A stretch of 64,000 nucleotides of DNA from Paraconexibacter algicola. GTDB taxonomy: Bacteria; Actinomycetota; Thermoleophilia; Solirubrobacterales; Solirubrobacteraceae. The stretch lies in assembly GCF_003044185.1 (NCBI RefSeq), contig NZ_PYYB01000004.1, positions 279,380-343,379 of the forward strand. The letters are read 5' to 3'. Under the pieces are notes generated by a model, which did not search any database, was not told where the DNA came from, and saw only the letters and a list, made by a program, of their open reading frames with translations. Shown here one piece after another: positions 33,721-41,636 of this stretch. Each line of letters begins with the position of its first letter. Position 1 is the stretch's first letter. Both the position numbers and the translations under genes were made by a program.

Positions 33721-34523
33721 CGCACCGTGCGCGCGAGGTCGGCGATGACCTTCGAGAGCCGCCCGCCGGACCAGGCGATCGGGCTCTCCCCCTCCTCCTC
33801 GACGACGAGCTCGGCGCCGGGGATCGTGTCCGCGTAGGCGATCGCCACCGCCAGCGGGTGGCCGGGATCGGCGCTGTCCTGGTCGCCGACGACGACGGTC
33901 GGCGCCCCGATCCAGCCGAGGTCGGCGAGCGTGTCGAACGGTGCCGAGCGCGGGACGGCGCGCAGCGCGTCGGCGAGCGCGTCGGGGTGCTCGTGGCGGG
34001 ACAGCCGCTGCTCCAGCACCTTCAGGACGGTCTCGCGCCACTCGGGCTTCACGCCGGGGTCGCCGTAGGCGGCGACGAACCCCTCCACCCCGCCGCTGCG
34101 CAGGCCCTCGGAGAGGCGGTCCCAGCGCGCGAGGTCCTTCGTGCGCGACGCCTCGGGGGCGGCGCCGTCGTGTGCCGGGGTGATCAGCACGAGCCCGGCG
34201 ACGCGGTCGGGGTGGTCCAGCGCGAACCGCAGCGCGGTGTGCGCGCCCATCGACGCCCCGGCGAGGACGGCGCGGTCGAGGCCGGCCTCGTCCATCACGC
34301 GGCCGAGGTCCTCGGCGAGCAGCGGGTACGTGTAGGCGTCCGGGGACGGTGCGGGATCCGACGCCCCGTGGCCGCGCGCGTCGTAGGCGACGACCCGGAA
34401 GCCGCCGCGCTCGAGCGCCCGCGAGCCGTGCACGACGTAGCGGTGCGTGGCGGTGAGGCCGTGCAGCAGGACGACGGCGGGGCCGTCGCCCGCCGAGACG
34501 ACGTGGAGGTCCGGACCGGGCAT
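33717..34523 (-). CDS. Alpha/beta-fold hydrolase
   Basis: 268 residues. HGLTATHR is the oxyanion HG motif, GASMGA (near residue 97) the nucleophile elbow with Ser, and VVVGDQDSADPGHPL supplies the acid loop. Sequence near the C-terminus (EEEGESPIAWSGGRLSKVIA) replaces the usual GH-containing catalytic His block, so the histidine was not identified with confidence. Substrate unknown. It starts 22 bp from the divergent thioredoxin gene, and the two promoters must overlap. Confidence 0.83.
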   Translation of the reverse strand: MPGPDLHVVSAGDGPAVVLLHGLTATHRYVVHGSRALERGGFRVVAYDARGHGASDPAPSPDAYTYPLLAEDLGRVMDEAGLDRAVLAGASMGAHTALRFALDHPDRVAGLVLITPAHDGAAPEASRTKDLARWDRLSEGLRSGGVEGFVAAYGDPGVKPEWRETVLKVLEQRLSRHEHPDALADALRAVPRSAPFDTLADLGWIGAPTVVVGDQDSADPGHPLAVAIAYADTIPGAELVVEEEGESPIAWSGGRLSKVIADLARTVR

Positions 34524-34545
34524 CACCGCAGCGTAGTCTGCAGGC

Positions 34546-35292
34546 ATGACCGTGATCGACGTGACGGAGGCGACCTTCCAGGCGGAGGTCCTCGAGCGCT
34601 CCGCGACGACCCCGGTGGTCGTCGACTTCTGGGCCGAGTGGTGCGGGCCGTGCCGGCAGCTCGGGCCGATCCTCGAGCGCGAGACCGCCAAGCACGACGG
34701 GCAGGTCGTGCTCGCGAAGATCGACACCGACGCCAACCCGGGGATCTCGCAGAGCTTCCAGATCCAGGGCATCCCGGCGGTCAAGGCGTTCCGCGACGGG
34801 CAGGTCGTCGACGAGTTCGTCGGCGCGCAGAGCCCGGCGATCGTCGAGCGGTTCTTCCGCAAGCTCGTGCCGTCGGAGGCGGACGCGCTGGCGCGCAGCG
34901 GCGACGAGGCGGACCTGCGCCGGGCCCTCGAGCTCGAGCCGGGTCGCGCCGACGCGGCGCTCGCGCTCGGCGGGCTGCTGCACCGTCGCGGCGATGCGCA
35001 GGAGGCGCTCGGGATCCTCGAGCAGGTCCGCGGCAACTTCGCGGCCGAGGGGCTGGCCGCGCGGATCCGGCTCGAGCAGGACCCGGGCCCGCTGGAGCTC
35101 GACGCCGCGTGGGCGGCGCTGGACGGCGGCGACCCCGAGACGGCGCTCACCGCGCTGCTGGAGGGCATGGCGGTCGCGCCCGACCGCAAGGACGACCTGC
35201 GGCAGGCCGTCATCGGGATCCTCGACCCGCTCGGGGTCGACCACCCGCTGGCGCGCGACGGCCGCCGCCGGCTCGCCGCCGCGCTGTACTAG
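34546..35292 (+). CDS. Thioredoxin-TPR fusion, CnoX-like chaperedoxin
   Basis: 248 residues. An N-terminal thioredoxin domain (1-108) has the active site WCGPC (Cys33, Cys36) and the cis-proline in IQGIPAVKAF. The C-terminal half holds tetratricopeptide-like helices (RRALELEPGRADAALALGGL and related repeats). This architecture is that of CnoX/YbbN, a redox-protective holdase that hands substrates to GroEL or DnaK. A TAGTCT element (34534-34539) lies 6 nt before the ATG, suggesting a leaderless mRNA. Confidence 0.9.
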   Translation: MTVIDVTEATFQAEVLERSATTPVVVDFWAEWCGPCRQLGPILERETAKHDGQVVLAKIDTDANPGISQSFQIQGIPAVKAFRDGQVVDEFVGAQSPAIVERFFRKLVPSEADALARSGDEADLRRALELEPGRADAALALGGLLHRRGDAQEALGILEQVRGNFAAEGLAARIRLEQDPGPLELDAAWAALDGGDPETALTALLEGMAVAPDRKDDLRQAVIGILDPLGVDHPLARDGRRRLAAALY

Positions 35293-35310
35293 CGCGCCGG
35301 GGCCGCCCGC

Positions 35311-36126
35311 TCAGGCCGGGTTGGTGGCGCCCGCGCAGTGCGCGGTGACGAGCGCGGCGGTCTGCTCGGGCCGCTCCCACCAGAACAGGTGCCCGACGTC
35401 CGCGAACCGCTCGAGGTGCGCCCCGGGGATCGCGTCGGCGATGAGGACGCCGTTGGCGACCGGGAGCATCAGGTCGGCGTCGCCGTGGACGACGAGCGTC
35501 GGGGCGGTGATGGCGCCGAGCCGGGCGAGCGTGTCGTGCGCCCCGATTGCCTGCATCTGCAGCATGATCGTCGCGATCGGGGCGGGCGTGGCCGTCGCCA
35601 TCGCCAGGAACGCGGGCCAGTGCGCCTCGTCGGCCGCGAACGCCGGGGAGACGTTGATCTCGTAGCCGGTGCGGATCGCGCGCTCGCGGTCCCCGGACAT
35701 CATGCCCTCGGACAGCCGCTGGATCGTCTCGGGCGCGGCGAGCGACGCGCCCTCCCCGCCGCTGTAGGTGCAGCCGAGGGTCAGCGAGCGCACGCGCTCG
35801 GGGGCCTTCAGTGCGAGCTCCTGCGCGACCATGCCGCCCATCGAGATGCCCATGACGTGCGCGGAGGCGTGGCCGAGCGCGTCGAGCAGCGCGAGCGCGT
35901 CGTCGGCGAGGTCGACGATCGAGAACGGCTCGGCCGCCGGGTCGGAGCGGCCGATCCCACGGTGGTCGTAGGAGATCGTGGCGAGCGCGGGATCGAGGGC
36001 GGACAGGAACGGCTCGCCCCAGGAGGCGTGCGTGCCGCTCATGCCCTGGATCAGCAGCAGCGGGTCGCCGCTGCCGCGCTGCACGACGTGGAGGGTCCGG
36101 TCGCCGATCGGGATGCGCTCGCTCAT
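35311..36126 (-). CDS. Alpha/beta-fold hydrolase
   Basis: 271 residues with the canonical HGGG-less fold: IQGMSGTHASWG, YDHRGIGRSD, nucleophile elbow MGISMGGMVAQ (Ser near 95), VVHGDADLMLP acid loop, and FADVGHLFWWE carrying the catalytic His. Similar to 3-oxoadipate enol-lactonase and related esterases, but without aromatic-degradation neighbours this cannot be claimed. A TAGGGT element (complement of 36134-36139), overlapping the dinB stop, lies 7 nt before the ATG. Confidence 0.88.
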   Translation of the reverse strand: MSERIPIGDRTLHVVQRGSGDPLLLIQGMSGTHASWGEPFLSALDPALATISYDHRGIGRSDPAAEPFSIVDLADDALALLDALGHASAHVMGISMGGMVAQELALKAPERVRSLTLGCTYSGGEGASLAAPETIQRLSEGMMSGDRERAIRTGYEINVSPAFAADEAHWPAFLAMATATPAPIATIMLQMQAIGAHDTLARLGAITAPTLVVHGDADLMLPVANGVLIADAIPGAHLERFADVGHLFWWERPEQTAALVTAHCAGATNPA

Positions 36127-36136
36127 GCGGCAGACC

Positions 36137-37201
36137 CTAGACCTCGAGCGCGAGCTGGTCGCCGCGGCCCGCGTTGGCGGCGGCCTCGTGCGCGAACGAC
36201 GCCATGCGCACGCCGAGCAGGCGGACCGGCCGGGCGGGCGCGTAGGCGCGCAGGAGCTCGACGGCGACGCCCGCGACGCGGTCGGGCTCGGCGGTGTACT
36301 CGGGGATCGTGCGCGCCCGCGTGACGGTCGTCCAGTCGTCGAGCCGGACCTTGATGGCGATCGTGCGGGCGCGGCGGTCCTGGCGGGTCAGGCCGTCGCA
36401 GAGCTCGGCGGCCATGCGGCGCAGGTGCTCCTCCATCTCGTGGGGCTCTCGCACGTCGACGTCGAAGGTCCGCTCGCGGGACTCGCTGACGGCGATGCGC
36501 TCCTCGCTGACCGGCGCGTCGTCGAGGAACGCGCCGCGCCGTCGCAGCCAGGGGCCCTGGTTGGTGCCGAAGCGGTCGGCGAGGATCTCGTCGGGCGTCG
36601 CGGCGAGCTGCGCGAGCGTCTCGATGCCCAGCGCGGCGAGCCGCTCCACGGTCTTCGGCCCGATGCCGGGCACGAGGCCGGGCGAGGCGTCCGCGAACCG
36701 CCGGACGGCCTCCTCGCGCTCGAGCACGAGGAAGCCGCGCGGCTTCTCGGCGTCCGAGGCGACCTTCGCGACGAGCTTGCTCGGCCCGATGCCCACGGAC
36801 GCGCTGAGCCCGGTGGTCTCGCGGATGCGCTGGACGAGGCGGCGCATCTCGGCCTTCGGCGAGAACAGGCCCGTGAGGTCGAGGTACGCCTCGTCGAGCC
36901 CGACGACCTCGACGGTGTCGACGGTCGCCCGGACGAGGGCCATCACCGTCCGGGAGGCGGCCCGGTAGGCCTCGAAGTCCGGTGGCACGAGCACCGCGTC
37001 GGGGCACAGGCGCCGGGCCTGCGCGGTCGGCATCGCCGAGCCGACGCCGAAGCGGCGCGCCTCGTAGCTGGCGGTGGTGACGACCGCGCGCGGACCGTCA
37101 CCGCTGACGATGACCGGCAGGCCGCGCAGCTCGGGGCGGCGCTGCAGCTCGACCGACGCGTAGAACGCGTCGATGTCCAGGTGGGCGATCCGGCGGCTCA
37201 C
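36137..37201 (-). CDS. dinB: DNA polymerase IV (DinB), Y-family
   Basis: 354-residue translesion polymerase. Palm motifs: HLDIDAFYASVE (residues 8-19) and VGLDEAYLD (near 100) carry the metal-binding acids. The helix-hairpin-helix PGIGPKTVERLAALGIETLA is in the thumb, and the little finger domain reaches the C-terminus. No C-terminal beta-clamp peptide of the QLxLF type is obvious, although QLALEV at the very end resembles it. A TACCAT element (complement of 37212-37217) 10 nt before the GTG is a possible -10 box. Confidence 0.94.
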   Translation of the reverse strand: MSRRIAHLDIDAFYASVELQRRPELRGLPVIVSGDGPRAVVTTASYEARRFGVGSAMPTAQARRLCPDAVLVPPDFEAYRAASRTVMALVRATVDTVEVVGLDEAYLDLTGLFSPKAEMRRLVQRIRETTGLSASVGIGPSKLVAKVASDAEKPRGFLVLEREEAVRRFADASPGLVPGIGPKTVERLAALGIETLAQLAATPDEILADRFGTNQGPWLRRRGAFLDDAPVSEERIAVSESRERTFDVDVREPHEMEEHLRRMAAELCDGLTRQDRRARTIAIKVRLDDWTTVTRARTIPEYTAEPDRVAGVAVELLRAYAPARPVRLLGVRMASFAHEAAANAGRGDQLALEV

Positions 37202-37298
37202 GTCGCCGCCGATGGTACGCCGCGGACCCGACGGGATGCGAACACACGTACGTGTCCCCGTTCCCGTCGGGTCCGGCCGGGTCGCCCCGGCCCGGCGG

Positions 37299-38279
37299 TC
37301 AGACGGTCGAGAGGACCGTGCCGGTGGAGCCGAAGCCCAGCGCGCGCTTGGTCGCGCCGGTGAGGTCGTACTCGCGCCCGCCGACGTAGGGGCCGCGGTC
37401 GATGACGGGCACGGTGACGCTGCGCCCGCGCAGGCGGAAGGTGACCTTCGTGCCGCACGGCAGCGACTTGTGCGCGACGCCGAGGGTGCCGTAGCCGAGC
37501 GTCTGGCCGCAAGCCGTGCGCCCGCCGTAGAACCCCGGGCCGTACCAGGACACGAAGACGCGCCGGTAGACGTTGAGCCGTCCGAGCGTGCGACGCGTGG
37601 CGGTGGTGGCGCGGTCGGCGCCGACGCGCACGCGCATCGACATGCGCCCGATCCGCGCGGTCCGCCAGGACAGCGCGTAGCGGCCACCACGCGAGGTGGC
37701 GTCGCGGTCGACCGTGCGCCACGTGCCGCCGCGGCGCACCTGCAGGCGCACGACGCGGCCGGCGGCGGCCGGTAGGACGGTGCCGGAGACGGTCGCGGCG
37801 CGGCCCGCGACGACGTCGCGGCGGACCTTGGTGGTCCGCAGCGCGGCGGCGACGCGGACGGCGAGCTCGCGGCTCGTCGTGGGCGCGGCGGCCGTGGGGC
37901 CGGCGGCGACGGCGGTGGCGGGCCGGCCGGCGAGCACGACGCGCAGCGCGCCGTTGCGGCGCACCGTGGCGCGCAGGCGGTAGCGCCCGGCCTTGTCGGT
38001 CTCGTCCTGGGCGACGGCGCTCCACTGGCCGCCGCGCGGGCGGTACTCGAGCACGACGGGCTGGACGGTGCCGCTCTGGGCGATCCGCCCGCTGACGGTC
38101 ACGCGGGAGCCGTAGCGGACGTGGGAGTCGTGGAGCGAGGCGGAGACGGGCGCGGCGCTGGCGGTTGCCTGCGGCGCGGTCGTCTGAGGGGACTGCGCGG
38201 ACGCCGTGGCGGGCACCACGGCGAGGGACAGCGCGCCCGCGGCCGTGACGGCGCGGGAACGCGAGACGGACGGCTTCAT
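37299..38279 (-). CDS. Secreted RlpA-like double-psi beta-barrel protein
   Basis: 326 residues with a signal peptide (AVTAAGALSLAVVPATASA). Two Ig/bacterial-fibronectin-like repeats (about 45-125 and 135-225: RYGSRVTVSGRIAQSGTVQP; GRAATVSGTVLPAAAGRVVR) precede an RlpA-like double-psi beta-barrel (about 240-326) with FVSWYGPGFYGGRTACGQ, CGTKVTFRLRGRSVTVPVID and RGPYVGGREYDLTGATKRAL. RlpA domains bind or cleave denuded peptidoglycan. A c-di-AMP riboswitch occupies the 5' leader, and AGGAGG lies 7 nt before the ATG. Confidence 0.9.
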   Translation of the reverse strand: MKPSVSRSRAVTAAGALSLAVVPATASAQSPQTTAPQATASAAPVSASLHDSHVRYGSRVTVSGRIAQSGTVQPVVLEYRPRGGQWSAVAQDETDKAGRYRLRATVRRNGALRVVLAGRPATAVAAGPTAAAPTTSRELAVRVAAALRTTKVRRDVVAGRAATVSGTVLPAAAGRVVRLQVRRGGTWRTVDRDATSRGGRYALSWRTARIGRMSMRVRVGADRATTATRRTLGRLNVYRRVFVSWYGPGFYGGRTACGQTLGYGTLGVAHKSLPCGTKVTFRLRGRSVTVPVIDRGPYVGGREYDLTGATKRALGFGSTGTVLSTV

Positions 38280-38306
38280 CGCCGTTGACCTCCTGCGAAA
38301 CGCTTC

Positions 38307-38470
38307 TGCCGCCTACGGGGTTAGCTGTCGGGCTCGCAGCCCGCCGGGAGCGCTTCTGACGCTCCTCGACAGGACGCTACGGCTGCATCAGCGGCCGATT
38401 CGCCCCAGCCTCCACCGGGATTCCCGGCGGTGGCGAGTGGGTCCCCCGCTCGTCCCCGCAGTGGGCGGAG
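38307..38470 (-). promoter_or_regulatory. c-di-AMP riboswitch (ydaO/yuaA class)
   Basis: On the minus strand the leader contains the conserved elements in order: P1 arm CCGCC (complement of 38464-38468), GGGGGACCCA (38447-38438), GGGGCGAATCGGCC (38406-38393), and the hallmark GACAGCTAACCCCGTAGGC (ending at 38311) with P1 arm GGCGG (38313-38309). These match the ydaO-type c-di-AMP riboswitch, known in actinobacteria to control secreted cell-wall enzymes. It precedes the RlpA-like gene by 28 nt. c-di-AMP is expected to turn expression off. Confidence 0.9.
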
Positions 38471-38483
38471 ACGACTCGGCGAT

Positions 38484-38497
38484 CGAACAATCGTTCG
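38484..38497. promoter_or_regulatory. LexA-type SOS box candidate
   Basis: CGAACAATCGTTCG is a palindrome with GAAC-N4-GTTC, the Gram-positive LexA (Cheo box) consensus. It lies just downstream of a TACTCT -10-like element (complement of 38500-38505) and directly upstream of the riboswitch leader of the RlpA-like gene, a good position for a repressor. Consensus match only. Confidence 0.5.
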
Positions 38498-38511
38498 CAA
38501 GAGTACAGCAG

Positions 38512-38537
38512 AAACGCCCCGTCGCTGTGACGGGGCG
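38512..38537 (-). terminator. Rho-independent terminator of the ECF sigma factor gene
   Basis: CGCCCCGTC (38515-38523) and GACGGGGCG (38529-38537) form a perfect 9-bp stem with a 5-nt loop, followed on the minus strand by TTT. It lies 82 bp after the sigma-factor stop and just before the promoter of the RlpA-like gene. Confidence 0.7.
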
Positions 38538-38618
38538 CACACAGTCCACGAGCCTGCACATCACCAGGAGCAGGGGTTTTCCGCCCGGGAGCGCCGCCCG
38601 GGGCGCCGGCGCCGGCGC

Positions 38619-39164
38619 TCAGGCGGCGGCGTACGACGGCTCGAGCTGGCGCCCGATCTCGTCGCGGAGCTTGGCGAGCCCGAGCCGGATGCGGCTCTTG
38701 GCCGTGCCGAGCGGCACGCCGGCGCGGCGGGCGATCTGGTCGGCGGTCAGCCCGCCCCAGTAGGCGAGGACGACGGCCTCGCGCTGCGCGTCGGGCAGGA
38801 CCCGCAGGGCGTCGCGGACGATCCGGCGGTCCCCCTCGCGCTCGGCGACCTGGTCGGGGCGCTGGTCGAAGCGCGGGGCGTCCATCGAGACGACGACCTT
38901 GAGGCGGTCCGTCGCGCGGCCGGCGGCCTGCGACTCGCGCCAGAGGTCCAGCGCGCGGCTGCGGGCCATCAGGCGCAGGTAGCTGCCGAGCTCGCCGCGG
39001 CGGGCGTCGTACTTGCCCGGGTTGCGCCAAACGCGGAGGAAGACGTCCTGGGCCACGTCCTGGGCCTGGGCGTCGTTGCCGAGGATGCGGTACGCGGCAC
39101 CGTAGACACCACGGTGGTGCTCTTCGTAGATGCGGGAGAACGTGGTCTGATCGGCGAGGTTCAT
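38619..39164 (-). CDS. RNA polymerase sigma-70 factor, ECF type
   Basis: 181 residues. Region 2 (YRILGNDAQAQDVAQDVFLR; GSYLRLMARSRALDLWRE) and region 4 (LPDAQREAVVLAYWGGLTAD, then a helix-turn-helix QIARRAGVPLGTAKSRIRLG) are both present with a short linker, as in ECF/SigK-like group 4 sigma factors. No anti-sigma gene is adjacent; the membrane protein at 41637 could be one. ATG 39164 is taken as start. The 153-bp upstream gap, AT-richer than the rest, holds a 10-bp inverted repeat. Confidence 0.93.
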   Translation of the reverse strand: MNLADQTTFSRIYEEHHRGVYGAAYRILGNDAQAQDVAQDVFLRVWRNPGKYDARRGELGSYLRLMARSRALDLWRESQAAGRATDRLKVVVSMDAPRFDQRPDQVAEREGDRRIVRDALRVLPDAQREAVVLAYWGGLTADQIARRAGVPLGTAKSRIRLGLAKLRDEIGRQLEPSYAAA

Positions 39165-39236
39165 GGCGGGCGGCTTTCGTTCAGCTGGGGGGAGTGATGC
39201 GGAACTACCCGCCACCTTACACAACCATGCACAGAA

Positions 39237-39268
39237 CCTTCAACAAGTTCGTGATTTGTTGTTGAAGG
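39237..39268. repeat. 10-bp perfect inverted repeat in the sigma factor/nadE divergent promoter region
   Basis: CCTTCAACAA (39237-39246) and TTGTTGAAGG (39259-39268) are exact inverted copies 12 nt apart, followed by the palindrome GAAACGTTTC (39274-39283). They lie in an AT-richer gap between divergent genes, where an operator for one or both would sit. No T-tract makes a simple terminator unlikely. Confidence 0.6.
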
Positions 39269-39316
39269 CTTGTGAAACGTTTCGCGTTGCGGACACCGTG
39301 CGATCCTTCGCGTCCC

Positions 39317-41056
39317 ATGCGGATCGCACTCGCCCAGCTGAACCTGACGGTCGGCGACCTCCCCGGCAACGAGGAGAGGATCGCCCGCTCGATCGACGAG
39401 GCCGCGGCCGCCGGGGCGCAGCTGGTCCTGTTCCCCGAGCTCGCGATCACCGGCTACCCGCCGGAGGACCTCCTGTTCAAGGAGCACTTCCTCGCGGACG
39501 CGCGCGCGGCGATCGAGCGGCTCGCCGGCCGCACCCGCGGGATCGTCGCGATCGTCGGCTTCCCCGAGCGGGCGGACGACGTCTACAACGCCGCGGCCGT
39601 CCTCGCCGACGGGGCCGTGCAGGGCGTCTACCGCAAGATGCGCCTGCCCAACTACGGGGTCTTCGACGAGGTCCGCTACTTCCAGGCCGGGGACCGCCCG
39701 ATGATCGTCGACGTCGACGGCGTCCCCGTCGGCCTCACGATCTGCGAGGACCTGTGGGTCCCGGGCCCGCCCGCCACCGACGAGGCGCTCGCCGGCGCGC
39801 GCCTGATCATCAACCTCTCCGCCTCCCCCTTCCACGCGGGGAAGGGCGCCGAGCGCGAGCGGATGCTCCAGCAGCGCGCCCGCGACCACCTGGCCCCCGT
39901 CGCGTTCTGCGCGCTCGTCGGCGGCCAGGACGAGCTGATCTTCGACGGCCACAGCGTCGTGCTCGACCACGAGGGCCGCGTCGTCGCCCGCGCGCCGCAG
40001 TTCGAGGAGACCCTCCTGCTCGCCACCGTCGACACCCGTGCGGCCGGCAACGCGCGCCTGCGCGACACCCGCCCGCGCCTGGCGGTCCGCGAGCACCGTC
40101 CGACCGTCGAGACGATCGCGACGCTCACCACGGCCGCCCCGTCGGACGCCACCGGCGGCCCGGCCGCGCCCGCCGACGCCCCCGACGGCACGGTCGCCGC
40201 GACGCTGGACGCCGAGGCCGAGGTCTACGGGGCGCTCGTGCTCGGCACGCGCGACTACGTCGGGAAGAACGGCTTCCGCCACGTCGTGCTCGGGCTCTCC
40301 GGCGGCATCGACTCGACGCTCGTGCTGCTCGTCGCCGTCGACGCGCTCGGCCCCGAGCGCGTCAGCTGCGTCGTGATGCCCTCGCGCTACTCCTCCGACG
40401 GCACGCAGGGCGACGCCCGCACGCTCGCCGCCAACCTCGGCGTGCGGCAGCTCGAGCTGCCGATCCAGGGCCCGATGGTCGCCTACGAGGAGCTGCTCGC
40501 CGAGACGTTCGCCGACCGCGAGCCGGATCTCACCGAGGAGAACCTCCAGGCCCGCATCCGCGGCAACCTGCTGATGGCCCTGTCGAACAAGTTCGGCTGG
40601 CTCGTGCTGACGACCGGGAACAAGTCCGAGATGTCGGTCGGGTACTCAACGCTCTACGGCGACAGCGCCGGCGGCTTCGCGGTCATCAAGGACTGCCCCA
40701 AGCAGCTCGTCTACGCGCTGACCGCGTGGCGGCGCCGCCGCGACGCCGCCGACCCGGTCCCGGAGTCGATCGTCAGCCGGCCGCCGTCGGCGGAGCTGCG
40801 CCCCGACCAGCGCGACGACGACTCGCTGCCCCCCTACGAGATCCTCGACGCGATCCTCGAGGGCTACGTCGAGCGCGACCTCGGCCGCGAGCAGCTCGTC
40901 GCCCGCGGCTTCCCCGCGGCGGACGTCGACCGGGTCATCCGGCTCGTCGATCTCGCGGAGTACAAGCGCCGCCAGTCCCCGCCCGGCATCAAGATCACGC
41001 CGCGGGCGCTCGGGCGCGACCGGCGGCTGCCGATCACCAACCGCTACGGCGGCTGA
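39317..41056 (+). CDS. nadE: Glutamine-dependent NAD+ synthetase
   Basis: 579 residues in two domains. The N-terminal nitrilase-type glutaminase carries the Glu41-Lys107-Cys143 triad (FPELAITGY, YRKMRLPN, LTICEDLW). The C-terminal synthetase has the ATP pyrophosphatase loop LGLSGGIDST from about residue 325 and TTGNKSEMSVGYSTLYGD. It amidates deamido-NAD using glutamine-derived ammonia. The start at ATG 39317 matches the family N-terminus (MRIALAQLN). A 10-bp hairpin follows the stop. Confidence 0.96.
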   Translation: MRIALAQLNLTVGDLPGNEERIARSIDEAAAAGAQLVLFPELAITGYPPEDLLFKEHFLADARAAIERLAGRTRGIVAIVGFPERADDVYNAAAVLADGAVQGVYRKMRLPNYGVFDEVRYFQAGDRPMIVDVDGVPVGLTICEDLWVPGPPATDEALAGARLIINLSASPFHAGKGAERERMLQQRARDHLAPVAFCALVGGQDELIFDGHSVVLDHEGRVVARAPQFEETLLLATVDTRAAGNARLRDTRPRLAVREHRPTVETIATLTTAAPSDATGGPAAPADAPDGTVAATLDAEAEVYGALVLGTRDYVGKNGFRHVVLGLSGGIDSTLVLLVAVDALGPERVSCVVMPSRYSSDGTQGDARTLAANLGVRQLELPIQGPMVAYEELLAETFADREPDLTEENLQARIRGNLLMALSNKFGWLVLTTGNKSEMSVGYSTLYGDSAGGFAVIKDCPKQLVYALTAWRRRRDAADPVPESIVSRPPSAELRPDQRDDDSLPPYEILDAILEGYVERDLGREQLVARGFPAADVDRVIRLVDLAEYKRRQSPPGIKITPRALGRDRRLPITNRYGG

Positions 41057-41059
41057 GCG

Positions 41060-41087
41060 GGCGCGGGGCCGGCCGGCGCCCCGCGCC
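41060..41087. terminator. Bidirectional terminator hairpin between convergent genes
   Basis: GGCGCGGGGC (41060-41069) pairs with GCCCCGCGCC (41078-41087) over an 8-nt loop. It sits between the convergent nadE and thioesterase genes, so it can serve both transcripts. No T-tract is present. Confidence 0.55.
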
Positions 41088-41089
41088 GG

Positions 41090-41539
41090 TCAGGTCGGGT
41101 CGCCGTGGGTCTCGCGCACGCGCGCGGCGACCTCGGGCGGCATCGGCCGGACCGCGATCGTCATGCGGATGATCGCGCACAGGCGGTCCTGCTCGTCGGT
41201 GATGTCGACCTCCCACACCCACGTCGTGCGGCCGCGGTGGCGGCGCGTGGCGGTCGCGCGGATGACCGACCCGAACACGGGCCGCAGGAAGTTCGTCTGG
41301 TTGGAGAGCCCCTGCGCCATCTCGCCGTCGTGGATGACCACCCGGGCGGTCCCCATCGACGTGATCGCCTCGGCGATCGACGCCAGCAGGCCCCCGTGGA
41401 CGAGCCCCATCGGCTGCTTGTGGTGGTCCTGGATGTCGACGTGCGCGCGCACGAGGTCGTCGCGCTGCTCGTCCACGACGAGGCCGTAGAGTGCGTCGAA
41501 GGTGCGCTCGTAGGCCACGGGGGTCGGGAGATCGCTCAT
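41090..41539 (-). CDS. PaaI-type hot-dog thioesterase
   Basis: 149 residues, single hot-dog domain. The signature GLVHGGLLASIAEAITSMGT (about 49-68) is the PaaI/ComA2-like thioesterase active-site helix, and LSNQTNFLRPVFGSVIRATA is the matching strand. Predicted to hydrolyse aromatic or short acyl-CoA thioesters. The ATG at 41539 is preferred to an in-frame GTG three codons upstream. It diverges from the membrane anti-sigma-like gene. Confidence 0.88.
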   Translation of the reverse strand: MSDLPTPVAYERTFDALYGLVVDEQRDDLVRAHVDIQDHHKQPMGLVHGGLLASIAEAITSMGTARVVIHDGEMAQGLSNQTNFLRPVFGSVIRATATRRHRGRTTWVWEVDITDEQDRLCAIIRMTIAVRPMPPEVAARVRETHGDPT

Positions 41540-41636
41540 CCCCGGCACCCTAGTTCACCGCCTCCCCCGCCCCGGGGGTGCGGCGCGGCCGGGTCCGACG
41601 CGCGGCGGGGGCCCGTCCCGCTAGGCTCCGCGCCCT

